A DNA stretch of 55,091 nucleotides. Source: Rhodothermaceae bacterium (GTDB lineage: Bacteria; Bacteroidota; Rhodothermia; Rhodothermales; Bin80). This document shows, one piece after another, positions 26,435-33,767 of this stretch (within the stretch, counting starts at the first letter, position 1; every line of letters starts with the position of its first letter). Under the pieces are notes generated by a model. The model was given only the letters and a program-made list of their open reading frames with translations, searched no databases and was not told where the DNA came from. Where the stretch lies: NCBI GenBank assembly GCA_009841335.1, contig VXLY01000016.1, forward strand, positions 1 through 55,091, given 5' to 3'. Made by a program: the position numbers and the translations under genes.

Positions 26435-27532
26435 ATGCCCCTCAGGTGTGGTATTGTTGGATTGCCCAATGTTGGTAAGTCTACGCTCTTTAATGCGCTT
26501 AGCGGTGCAGGTGCGGCCGCAGCGAATTACCCATTTTGCACCATTGATCCTAATCGCGGAGTGGTGCCCGTCCCGGATGAACGATTAGATAGGCTGTTCG
26601 CTACGAACTCGTCTGCCCGGGCTATTCCGACGACGATAGAGTTTGTGGACATCGCAGGTTTAGTGGCGGGGGCCTCGCGAGGAGAAGGCCTCGGGAATGC
26701 TTTTCTTGGGCATATCCGACAGGTGGATGCCATCCTTCATGTAGTACGGTGTTTTGAGTCAGAGGACATCATTCATGTGGCCGGTAAAGTAGATCCCGAG
26801 CGAGATATAGAAATCGTCAACACTGAGCTGTTACTGAAAGATTTGGATACAGTGGAGCGCTTCACGGAAAAATGGCAGAAAGCGGCGAAAGGAGGAGACG
26901 TGGTAGCCGGGAGTCAGGCAGCACTGGGGGCGCGGCTAATGACGCATTTGGCCGAAGGAAAGGCGGCGCGGCTAATGACAGAACTCACCAGAGAAGAACA
27001 GCGCAGCGTCGACGAAATGTTTTTGCTAACCAGACGCCCTGTTCTTTATCTTGCCAATGTGGGTGAGTCTGATTTACCTGAAGGGAATGCATGGGCCGAA
27101 CAGGTCCGTGACATCGCCAACAGCGAACAGGCAGAATGTTTAATTTTAAGCGCGGAGTTTGAGGCACAGTTGGCTGACCTGGATGAGGCGGAGAAAGCGG
27201 CTTTTCTGGAAAGTGAAGGGCTTTCTTCAGGAGGTCTGCAGCGCCTGATTCATGCGGCGTACAGGTTGCTGAACTTGATTACATTCTTTACGCATGGGCC
27301 AAAAGAATCGCGTGCATGGACAGTCGTGACAGGCACGTGTGCCCCGCAGGCAGGGGGCCAGATACATAGTGACTTTGAGCGCGGATTTATTCGTGCAGAG
27401 ACCGTAAATGTGGATGATTTTGTTCGTGTCGGCTCAGAAACAGCGGCCCGTAACGCCGGCATCATGCGCTCGGAAGGCAAAGAGTACGTAGTTCAGGATG
27501 GGGATGTGATTCTCTTTCGATTCAATGTATAG
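26435..27532 (+). CDS. ychF: Ribosome-binding ATPase YchF
   Basis: It encodes 365 residues from ATG 26435 (a GTG directly precedes it). The P-loop GLPNVGKSTLFNAL is at residue 8, followed by DIAGLVAGASRGEGLGNAFL (G3 region). In this OBG-HAS family the G4 motif is NxxE-like, giving ATP rather than GTP preference; here it is NVGES in LYLANVGESD. A coiled insert and a C-terminal TGS domain (FIRAETVNVDDFV ... GDVILFRFNV) complete the usual length. It binds ribosomes and is linked to stress responses. It directly adjoins the next gene. Confidence 0.95.
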   Translation: MPLRCGIVGLPNVGKSTLFNALSGAGAAAANYPFCTIDPNRGVVPVPDERLDRLFATNSSARAIPTTIEFVDIAGLVAGASRGEGLGNAFLGHIRQVDAILHVVRCFESEDIIHVAGKVDPERDIEIVNTELLLKDLDTVERFTEKWQKAAKGGDVVAGSQAALGARLMTHLAEGKAARLMTELTREEQRSVDEMFLLTRRPVLYLANVGESDLPEGNAWAEQVRDIANSEQAECLILSAEFEAQLADLDEAEKAAFLESEGLSSGGLQRLIHAAYRLLNLITFFTHGPKESRAWTVVTGTCAPQAGGQIHSDFERGFIRAETVNVDDFVRVGSETAARNAGIMRSEGKEYVVQDGDVILFRFNV

Positions 27533-28339
27533 ATGATAGAAAGATCGAAAATGCAGAAAGCAGCAGTGCTTGTTTTAAGTCTGTTTATATCCGTTACGGT
27601 TTGGGCGCAAGAAGACCCCTTAGCTGACTCGCTCTCTCAGCGGGTGTTTGAGGCTGCGGGAGGACCCGGGGTATGGTCACGCGTGCCCTATTTGGCATTC
27701 AGTTTCGGCGTAGAAGAGAATCGCCAGATTGGCCGAGTGGTACGCCATCTGTGGAACCGAAACACAAACCAGTACCGCCTGGAAACACCAGGACCGACAG
27801 GAGAACCCTATGTTGTTCTCTTTGACGTGGATACGCGACAGGGAAAAGCTTACTGGGGTGGTGTAGAGCTCGGAAATAAGGAATCAGCAACACGGGTCGC
27901 GGATGCGTTCCAGCGGTTTGTAAATGACACCTTCTGGCTTCTGATGCCGTTTCGGCTGTTTGATGCAGGGGTTGAACGGGCATTCTTGCCTGATTCGTCA
28001 AATGATGTCGTAGACGTGCTGCGTATCCGGTTCACTTTACCAGATCGCGCGCCAACGGACGAGGTCTATCTATACATTGCGCGCGAGACGGGGAGAATAG
28101 TTCAGTGGAAATACCGGACCCCTGCGGATGGGCCGGATACACCACTCCGGGGATTTGAGTGGAGAGATTATACGCGTTACGTCACGCCCGTTGGTGAAGT
28201 CGTGCTGTCAATCCGCAAACGCGCGCTTGGGCGTCCCTTTGAGGTTGTTGTGGGGGGTGTTCGGATGCCGCAGGAGGTCCCCGATGACTGGTTTACCACC
28301 GGAGTGCCTAAACTGACGCCGGGGGCGGTGAGGGAGTGA
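27533..28339 (+). CDS. Secreted LolA-fold-like protein, possibly DUF6503-type
   Basis: This encodes 268 residues with a signal peptide (residues 7-25, ending VWAQ). ATG 27533 follows the ychF stop at once; ATG 27551 is an alternative. The mature protein is rich in beta strands (FSFGVEENRQIGRVVRHLWNR, LYIARETGRIVQWKYRTP), resembling LolA/DUF6503-like curved-sheet proteins. The stop overlaps the next start (TGATG), which couples it to an ABC-type permease of the lipoprotein-sorting class; a role in lipoprotein or envelope transport is possible but inferred. Confidence 0.7.
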   Translation: MIERSKMQKAAVLVLSLFISVTVWAQEDPLADSLSQRVFEAAGGPGVWSRVPYLAFSFGVEENRQIGRVVRHLWNRNTNQYRLETPGPTGEPYVVLFDVDTRQGKAYWGGVELGNKESATRVADAFQRFVNDTFWLLMPFRLFDAGVERAFLPDSSNDVVDVLRIRFTLPDRAPTDEVYLYIARETGRIVQWKYRTPADGPDTPLRGFEWRDYTRYVTPVGEVVLSIRKRALGRPFEVVVGGVRMPQEVPDDWFTTGVPKLTPGAVRE

Positions 28340-29568
28340 TGGATTACCGGCTGTTCATCGCACGGCGGTACCTGAGCAGCCGGCAGCGCGTTCGTCTGAT
28401 CACCGTGATCTCCGGCATCTCGGTAACTGGAGTGGCCGTAGGAGTTGCTGCGTTGATAGTGGTTCTCTCGGTCATGAATGGGTTCTACGATGTCGTACGT
28501 GACCTACTTGTTTCGCTGGACCCGCATGTTCGCATTGTTGCTGAGTCCGGGCACGGGTTGCAGCAGACCGAAGCAGACCAATTAGTGGATCCATCCCTGC
28601 AGCTGCCCCAGGTTATAAGTGCCGAGCCCTATGTTGAAGGGAAGGCTCTCCTGGTTCCAGCTAGACGAACAGAAGTCAACCGTGTTGTGATCGTACGGGG
28701 TGTAATGGGTAACGCAGTAAGGGGGGGCATCGTAGTTGGGGAGTTTGACACCGCTGAACGTGGCATCATCATGGGACTAAGCCTCGGTCAGCGGCTGGGA
28801 CTTTCTCCTGGCCCAGAAACCAGCCGGGTGACACTTTTTTCTGCGCAAGGACTGGGGTTGATGCTTACCCGTGTGTTTTCTCCTCCTCCGATCCGATCAT
28901 TTGATGTTCGAGGTCTTTATAAACTGGAAGACACTTATGACAATACGCATGTGTTTATTGGACTTGAGGAAGCCCAGCGCCTTTTTCACATGAACGATGC
29001 CGTAACGGGCGTTGAACTGCGTCTCTCGAATCTGGAACATGCCAGTGCAGTCAAGCGAAGCCTAGAAGCGCTGTACCCGGAGGACCTCGAGGTCCAAACC
29101 TGGTATGAATTGCAACAGTCGCTGTATGATGTGATGCGTCTGGAAAAATGGGGGGCATCACTCATACTGATATTAATCAGCATAGTCGCCGCCTTCAACA
29201 TTGTCGGATCACTATCTATGGTCGTTGTTGAGAAAAAGCGGGATGTCGGGATTTTGCAGGCAATGGGGACTTCCGCAAGCGATATTCGCCGGATTTTTTT
29301 GATACAGGGCGGGATAATTGGAGCACTTGGTGCAGGATCTGGGTTTGTGATCGGGTTGGGGCTTGTTCTGGTACAGAAGTACTTTGAGTTGGTACCGCTG
29401 CGGGGAGCAGAGTCCTTTGTTATTGAAGCCTATCCAGTCGCCATCCAGATGCTGGACTTGATGTTGATCGCCATTGTATCTTTCGGGCTTTGCCTACTGG
29501 CAGCGCTCTATCCAGCATGGCGCGCTTCTCGGATCGAACCGGCCAAGGCGGTGGCTCAGGATCGCTAA
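28339..29568 (+). CDS. FtsX-like ABC transporter permease (LolC/LolE type)
   Basis: It encodes 409 residues from ATG 28339. An N-terminal transmembrane helix (ISVTGVAVGVAALIVVLSVM) follows the typical LolC/E start YRLFIARRYLSS. A periplasmic MacB-like domain of about 220 residues comes next, then three C-terminal helices (LILILISIVAAFNIVGSLSM, GGIIGALGAGSGFVIGLGLVL and LMLIAIVSFGLCLLAALYPAW), with KRDVGILQAMGTS before the second. LolC/E releases outer-membrane lipoproteins from the inner membrane together with ATPase LolD, which is not in this window. The many lipoproteins here would be clients. Confidence 0.9.
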   Translation: MDYRLFIARRYLSSRQRVRLITVISGISVTGVAVGVAALIVVLSVMNGFYDVVRDLLVSLDPHVRIVAESGHGLQQTEADQLVDPSLQLPQVISAEPYVEGKALLVPARRTEVNRVVIVRGVMGNAVRGGIVVGEFDTAERGIIMGLSLGQRLGLSPGPETSRVTLFSAQGLGLMLTRVFSPPPIRSFDVRGLYKLEDTYDNTHVFIGLEEAQRLFHMNDAVTGVELRLSNLEHASAVKRSLEALYPEDLEVQTWYELQQSLYDVMRLEKWGASLILILISIVAAFNIVGSLSMVVVEKKRDVGILQAMGTSASDIRRIFLIQGGIIGALGAGSGFVIGLGLVLVQKYFELVPLRGAESFVIEAYPVAIQMLDLMLIAIVSFGLCLLAALYPAWRASRIEPAKAVAQDR

Positions 29569-29635
29569 AGCGTTAGTGGGAACGTATGTCGAGCCAGTAC
29601 ATACAACTCGGTCGCCCAAAAGAGAAAAGACACGG

Positions 29636-29872
29636 ATGGCACGAAAGGATAGTCTAACCGGCAAAGGGCCCATGTCAGGCAATAATGTCTCACATGCCCA
29701 CAATAAAACGCGTCGGCGCTTTGGCGTAAACCTGCAAACCAAACGGTTTTACCTCCCTGAGGAAAAAAGATGGGTGACCTTAAAAGTCTCGGCAAGTACT
29801 ATAAAAACCATAAACAAGAAAGGTGTTGAGGCAGTTTTGCGTGAAGCTCGCAAGCAAGGAGTCCGTATTTAG
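29636..29872 (+). CDS. rpmB: Ribosomal protein bL28
   Basis: This encodes 78 residues: [21 protein letters not shown], then [16 protein letters not shown] and [17 protein letters not shown]. These are the standard bL28 features and length. The start at 29636 is chosen because the longer upstream frame runs through the 3' end of the permease gene. It leads a trio with bL33 and DUF4295 that is typical of Bacteroidota-related genomes. Confidence 0.95.
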   Translation: MARKDSLTGKGPMSGNNVSHAHNKTRRRFGVNLQTKRFYLPEEKRWVTLKVSASTIKTINKKGVEAVLREARKQGVRI

Positions 29873-29889
29873 ATACAGCGTTCACAATA

Positions 29890-30063
29890 ATGGCACGAAA
29901 AGGAAAAGATGTTCGGCTCAAAGTGATCCTCCAGTGTACGGAGGCACCCGGAACGAGCCGTTATTCCACGGTGAAAAACCGTCGGAACACATCCGGGCGA
30001 CTTGAGCTCAAGAAGTACAATCCTGTCTTGCGTAAACACACTTTGCACAGAGAAATCAAGTAA
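29890..30063 (+). CDS. rpmG: Ribosomal protein bL33
   Basis: This 57-residue gene lies 17 bases after bL28. The product begins [20 protein letters not shown], continues [11 protein letters not shown] and ends [18 protein letters not shown], the standard bL33 pattern. It has only one Cys, so it is the zinc-independent (C-minus) form. Confidence 0.93.
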   Translation: MARKGKDVRLKVILQCTEAPGTSRYSTVKNRRNTSGRLELKKYNPVLRKHTLHREIK

Positions 30064-30065
30064 GG

Positions 30066-30236
30066 ATGGCCAAAAGTCAATCTTTCGGAGACAAGGTCCG
30101 CAAGCGCCGTCAAGAGCGCCAGGTGATGGCCAAGCTCATTATCGCGGAGAAAAAACCGAACGGGAGTTTTCGCTTCAGGGAAAAAATGGTCCCTCAGCAG
30201 AACGTACAGGCGGAATTGAAGGCCGCTACCCGCTGA
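30066..30236 (+). CDS. DUF4295 family protein
   Basis: This encodes 56 residues (MAKSQSFGDKVRKRRQERQV, ending QNVQAELKAATR) and starts two bases after the bL33 stop. It matches the short basic DUF4295 proteins that follow rpmG in many Bacteroidota and are thought to be ribosome-associated. It ends 11 bases before tRNA-Pro. Confidence 0.85.
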   Translation: MAKSQSFGDKVRKRRQERQVMAKLIIAEKKPNGSFRFREKMVPQQNVQAELKAATR

Positions 30237-30247
30237 TTGGCCCGACT

Positions 30248-30321
30248 CGGGGCGTAGCTCAGCCCGGTAGAGCGCTGCGTTTGGGACGCAGAAGTCGTCG
30301 GTTCAAATCCGGCCGCCCCGA
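30248..30321 (+). tRNA. tRNA-Pro(UGG)
   Basis: A 74-nt cloverleaf: acceptor CGGGGCG/CGCCCCG, anticodon stem CTGCG/CGCAG with loop TTTGGGA (anticodon TGG) and a T arm with GTTCAAATC. CCA is not encoded. It is the first of three clustered tRNAs. Confidence 0.93.
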
Positions 30322-30354
30322 CTGGTGCGGATAAATCAGTTCTATAACATACAG

Positions 30355-30628
30355 GCGCCCGTAGCTCAACTGGATAGAGCAGCGGACTTCTGCAAGAAAG
30401 CGGGCCGCCGGCTGGAAACAGACGGCGTGTAAGTGGTCAAATTCGGGGAAGCCTGCGAAGCTTCAGCTTACGGTAATCCCGAGCCAAGCCCCAATGGGGA
30501 AGGTGTAGAGACTAGACGGCCACCACCTTCGTTCAGTCACTGAAAAAGGTGAAGGGATAGTCCGGGGAGTCGGGAAACCGGCACAAACCTGAATCCGCAG
30601 GCTGCAGGTTCGAGTCCTGCCGGGCGTG
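30355..30628 (+). tRNA. tRNA-Arg(UCU), interrupted by a group I intron
   Basis: The exons are 30355-30391 and 30592-30628. Joined, they make a normal cloverleaf: acceptor GCGCCCG/CGGGCGT (G1-U72 wobble), D arm AGCTCAACTGGATAGAGC, anticodon stem GCGGA/TCCGC with loop CTTCTAA, and T arm CAGGTTCGAGTCCTG. The anticodon is TCT, read as Arg. The interruption falls directly after the third anticodon base. The unspliced transcript could not form a functional anticodon arm, so splicing is needed for decoding AGA (and perhaps AGG) codons unless another copy exists in the genome. Confidence 0.9.
30392..30591 (+). ncRNA. Group I (IC3-like) self-splicing intron in tRNA-Arg
   Basis: 200 nt without an ORF. 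The 5' exon ends in U and the intron ends in G, the group I rule. Core elements appear in order: GGGGAAGCCTGCGAAG (P4/P5 side, 30445-30460), GGTAATCCCGAGCCAAGCC (30472-30490), AGAGACTAGACGG (P7 5' strand and P3, about 30507-30519), a P8 hairpin CACCTT/AAGGTG, GGGATAGTCC (P7 3' strand, about 30554-30563) and a P9 hairpin with a GAAA tetraloop (30571-30580). The blocks closely match cyanobacterial tRNA-Leu introns of subgroup IC3. The P1 guide pairing could not be settled by eye; AGAA near the intron start can pair with the exon end UUCU. Confidence 0.88.
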
Positions 30629-30637
30629 CAACCACAG

Positions 30638-30708
30638 GGTGACGTGGCCGAGTGGTTAGGCAGAGGCCTGCAAAGCCTTGTACGGCGGTTCGAATCCGTC
30701 CGTCACCT
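30638..30708 (+). tRNA. tRNA-Cys(GCA)
   Basis: A 71-nt cloverleaf with acceptor GGTGACG/CGTCACC, anticodon loop CTGCAAA (GCA) and T arm GGTTCGAATCC. The discriminator is U73, as expected for Cys. It ends one base before the convergent dnaB stop. Confidence 0.92.
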
Positions 30709-30709
30709 C

Positions 30710-32917
30710 TTACAAAGGAGCCTGTTCCTCATCAGAATCCGTGATGAATTCATCCTCCGGTCTACGATACCGCTCCAGGTTTTCGAAGCGGGCGTAGTCC
30801 TTGAGGAAGGAGAGCTTCACGGTTCCCGTCGGCCCGTTACGGTGTTTGCCGACGATGATTTCCGCAACACCTTCCGTTGGCTCCTTGTTCTTGTCGAACT
30901 CAATTCCGTAGTAAGATGCACGATAGATGAATGCGACGACGTCGGCATCCTGCTCTATGGCGCCGCTTTCCCGCAAGTCGGACAACTGCGGTCGCTTATC
31001 CTTCCGGTCTTCGGCATTCCTGTTCAACTGACTGAGTGCGATCACAGGAATATCCAACTCTTTTGCAAGCCCTTTGAGGGATCGTGAGATGTTTGCAATC
31101 TCCTGTTCGCGATTGTCTTTCGATCGTCCCTGCATAAGCTGCAGGTAGTCAACCAGGACAAGGCCGATGTCATGCTCCGATTTTAGACGGCGGCACTTGG
31201 CACGCAGCTCCAGCACACCGAGTCCAGCGGTGTCATCAATAAAGATTCGGGTATGGGCAAAGGCGTTTGCCGCTCGCACAACGGCGTCGAACTCGCTCTG
31301 ACGCAACTTGCCAGCGCGTGCGGCTTGAGCGTTGACACGGGCCTCTGAGGTTAACAGGCGCTGGGCCAGCTGCCGTGCACTCATTTCCATGGAGAAGATC
31401 GCACAACTGACCGGCCGGTCAGAAGACATTGCCGCGTTACGTGCACAGGCTAACGCAAAGGCAGTATTGTGTACACAAACATCCGACGCAACAAAATTAT
31501 GTGTGTCATCAATGGTCAGGTCAAACACTGGCCGGAGGCCACGTGCTTCAATGTGCGTGATTTCGTCATAAACAATCTGTTCTTTTCCTTCTTCCCGTCG
31601 GCCGGTCCCCATGGGGGTAACGGTCCAATCTCCGGCCGTATGCTGGACGCGGGCCAGAATACCGAACCGCAGCAGCAGATGTGCCAGTTGCCGGGCAAGC
31701 TGGCGCGAGGACACACGGAAGCTACGTTTGATTGCAAGCAGCTGATCAACAAAGCTCTTCAGACAGTCATGATCAAGCGTAAAGGTCCAGCCAGGCAATT
31801 TTTGCAATCCTCGGGATTTTACAAGTTGGCCACGAGCATCCGCCATGGGTCGCATCACTCGGTCGGGGTGCAGAATAGATGCAACGAGTTGCGAGATATG
31901 AGCATCAGGAACGGTTTTCATCCCAAATACCGGAAGCTCACTTGGAACTGCTATTGAACAGCCAGTCGCTAGTTCTCCCAAGGGCTGCCAGCCTCGGGGC
32001 GTGAGAAAAGGATGTGTAAGCGTCGTACTGACGGTACGGCCAAGACGAGTCGTGACCCGATAGACGGGCTTGAGGCCATCATCAACGTACGCAGAAGGCG
32101 TAGTAATGGAAAAGCGGTGATCCGCTCCCAGGGTCAGTAAGCGTGCATGCTGCCGTTCATACAGGTCAGCTATGCGGACCAAGCTCCCGTCAGACTGCAG
32201 GATCGGCGTATCCGCGTCGACACATTTTCCCATGGAAGGTCGACCGGCAATGATTACCAGATCTGAGTCCTGCCACCCTCCCGTCAACTCGTCCAGTTCG
32301 CTGAAGCCGCTTGTTATCCCCGTGAGTTTTCCGTCATGTTCAGTAATATTCTGGAGATGTTGGATGGTGTCTCGCACAATGTCCGTCAGGTTTTTCGCCG
32401 AGCGACGCACTTGACTCTCTGAGATTGAAAAGAGATCCGTTTCAGCCTGGTCAAGAAGTTCAAAGGCATCTGTTGCCGGATCATATGCCTCCGTGATACG
32501 CTTACTCATCGTTTCGATGAGCTTTCGCAATAGCGCTTTCTGGCCCAGGATACGCGCGTGATGCTCGGTGTTTGCCGAAGTGGCAACCCGCTCAGTGAGT
32601 TCGTCTAGATACGGCAAACCGCCGACGACATCCAAATGTTGGGATTTCTTCAATTGCTCCGAAACCGTGATGAGGTCCGTGGGCTGTCCCTTTTCAAAAA
32701 GCTCGCAGATCGCCTGATATATTCGCGTGTGCTTGGGCAGATAAAACGAGTCTGGAGGCAAGATTGCGGATGCAATATTTACGGCCTCAGAATCAATCAA
32801 CATCGCACCTAGGACATACTGTTCGATGTCCAAAGCTTGGGGTGGAACGCGCCCGGAATAGTCCTTCAGGTTCTGAACCAGTACAGGGCCTTGAGGGCGA
32901 GAGGCTTCGTATTGCAT
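30710..32917 (-). CDS. dnaB: Replicative DNA helicase DnaB with an intein
   Basis: It encodes 735 residues from ATG 32917 (a TTG start at 32947 is less likely). Removing a 253-residue intein leaves a normal 482-residue helicase: N-terminal DnaB domain (ALDIEQYVLGAMLIDSEAV), linker, and RecA-like domain with the P-loop GRPSMGK-T, Walker B LVLVDYLQLM and ALSQLNRNAEDR. DnaB is the hexameric fork helicase loaded with DnaC or DnaA help. The intein splits the P-loop between Lys and Thr, so the protein is inactive until spliced. It follows a uracil-DNA glycosylase gene upstream and converges with tRNA-Cys. Confidence 0.95.
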   Translation of the reverse strand: MQYEASRPQGPVLVQNLKDYSGRVPPQALDIEQYVLGAMLIDSEAVNIASAILPPDSFYLPKHTRIYQAICELFEKGQPTDLITVSEQLKKSQHLDVVGGLPYLDELTERVATSANTEHHARILGQKALLRKLIETMSKRITEAYDPATDAFELLDQAETDLFSISESQVRRSAKNLTDIVRDTIQHLQNITEHDGKLTGITSGFSELDELTGGWQDSDLVIIAGRPSMGKCVDADTPILQSDGSLVRIADLYERQHARLLTLGADHRFSITTPSAYVDDGLKPVYRVTTRLGRTVSTTLTHPFLTPRGWQPLGELATGCSIAVPSELPVFGMKTVPDAHISQLVASILHPDRVMRPMADARGQLVKSRGLQKLPGWTFTLDHDCLKSFVDQLLAIKRSFRVSSRQLARQLAHLLLRFGILARVQHTAGDWTVTPMGTGRREEGKEQIVYDEITHIEARGLRPVFDLTIDDTHNFVASDVCVHNTAFALACARNAAMSSDRPVSCAIFSMEMSARQLAQRLLTSEARVNAQAARAGKLRQSEFDAVVRAANAFAHTRIFIDDTAGLGVLELRAKCRRLKSEHDIGLVLVDYLQLMQGRSKDNREQEIANISRSLKGLAKELDIPVIALSQLNRNAEDRKDKRPQLSDLRESGAIEQDADVVAFIYRASYYGIEFDKNKEPTEGVAEIIVGKHRNGPTGTVKLSFLKDYARFENLERYRRPEDEFITDSDEEQAPL
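31466..32224 (-). mobile_element. Intein in the DnaB P-loop, with degenerate endonuclease region
   Basis: It encodes 253 residues from Cys (TGT at 32222-32224) to Asn (AAT at 31466-31468), followed by extein Thr. Splicing blocks are visible: CVDADTPIL (block A), TLTHPFLTPRGW (block B with T-x-x-H), VFDLTIDDTHNFVA (block F) and VCVHN (block G with the penultimate His). The central 100 residues contain LAHLLLRFGILARV, which resembles the region after the second motif of LAGLIDADG-type inteins, but no intact pair of endonuclease motifs is evident. It is probably splicing-competent and homing-defective. Confidence 0.93.
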
Positions 32918-32933
32918 AGAGAATAAGGGGAGA

Positions 32934-33662
32934 CTATTGTGGGGCAATGCCCGGTGTATAAAGTTTTTGCAAGCGCTGCAGATCTTCCCAGGCTGGCCGC
33001 TTCCAGCGCTGATTACGCAGGAGGGCTGCAGGATGGTACGTCACAAGCAGCGGGATGCCATGATAATCATGAATCTTTCCTCGAAGTGAACCCAATGTGC
33101 CCTTGGAGTTAAGCAATGTTTGCCCAGCAACCTTGCCCAGGCAAAGTATGAATTTGGGCTGGATAAGGGCCATCTGTTTGTACAGCACCGGCAAATGGGC
33201 AGCTATTTCCTGCGGCTCAGGGTTCCGGTTTCCGGGAGGTCTGGATTTCAGAATATTTGCAATAAAAAGTTCTTCCCGCGAGAGTCCGATAGCAGCAATC
33301 ATCTTATCCAGAAGTTTTCCCGCCCTGCCGACAAAAGGCCTGCCCAGACGATCTTCGTCTGCACCGGGAGCCTCGCCCACGAGCATTATCCGCGCCCGAG
33401 GATTGCCCTCGCCAAAGACGGCATTAGTGCGCGCAGCATCAATGGGAATCAAGGTAACGTTCGCCACATATTGTCGGAGATCTTCCAAGGACGTGAGCGC
33501 TCGTACAGGATTCTCACTGGGGATCAGATTTGTTATCCTCTTGGCAAAGCCATTGAGAGGTTCAACCGGCACAAAAGGACCGTGCATTTCTGCCTCAGCA
33601 TACAGGCAGTCCCTCAAGCCTCGAAGCAACTCAACCATGGTCGTGCAAAAATTGCGGCGCAT
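32934..33662 (-). CDS. Family 4-like uracil-DNA glycosylase
   Basis: This encodes 242 residues; ATG 33638 is an alternative start. Uracil-DNA glycosylase motifs are clear: GEAPGADEDRLGRPFVGRAG (about residue 95), LKSRPPGNRNPEP (about 140) and TYHPAALLR (about 215). It removes uracil from DNA to start base excision repair. The four cysteines that hold the [4Fe-4S] cluster in family 4 enzymes are missing: the N-terminal CxxC region reads VTLIPIDAART, the LKC position is Ser, and the fourth is replaced by His in IAAHLPVL. The gene is directly upstream of dnaB and overlaps the region of its possible TTG start. Confidence 0.88.
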   Translation of the reverse strand: MRRNFCTTMVELLRGLRDCLYAEAEMHGPFVPVEPLNGFAKRITNLIPSENPVRALTSLEDLRQYVANVTLIPIDAARTNAVFGEGNPRARIMLVGEAPGADEDRLGRPFVGRAGKLLDKMIAAIGLSREELFIANILKSRPPGNRNPEPQEIAAHLPVLYKQMALIQPKFILCLGKVAGQTLLNSKGTLGSLRGKIHDYHGIPLLVTYHPAALLRNQRWKRPAWEDLQRLQKLYTPGIAPQ

Positions 33663-33692
33663 CCCAAGGTATTAAACCCACCCACAACAAAA

Positions 33693-33734
33693 TGCTCGAC
33701 AACGCTCAACAAAGTGCTCAACAATGCTCAACAA
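33693..33734. repeat. Four short direct repeats upstream of the glycosylase gene
   Basis: Four near-identical 10-mers occur in 42 bases: TGCTCGACAA, CGCTCAACAA, TGCTCAACAA and TGCTCAACAA, at 33693, 33703, 33715 and 33725. They lie in the 105-bp gap between coaBC and the glycosylase-dnaB genes, upstream of the latter on the minus strand. They could be repeated binding sites for a regulator, or a slippage product. Confidence 0.5.
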
Positions 33735-33767
33735 AAAGGGCGAAGTTATTCGCCAAATTTCAACAGA

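Noticed and set aside
30626-31087. 153-codon plus-strand frame
   Set aside because: It runs through tRNA-Cys and antisense to the C-terminus of DnaB.
33693-33734. CRISPR or plasmid iteron array
   Set aside because: Only four 10-bp units without spacers of uniform length; no Cas or Rep gene nearby.
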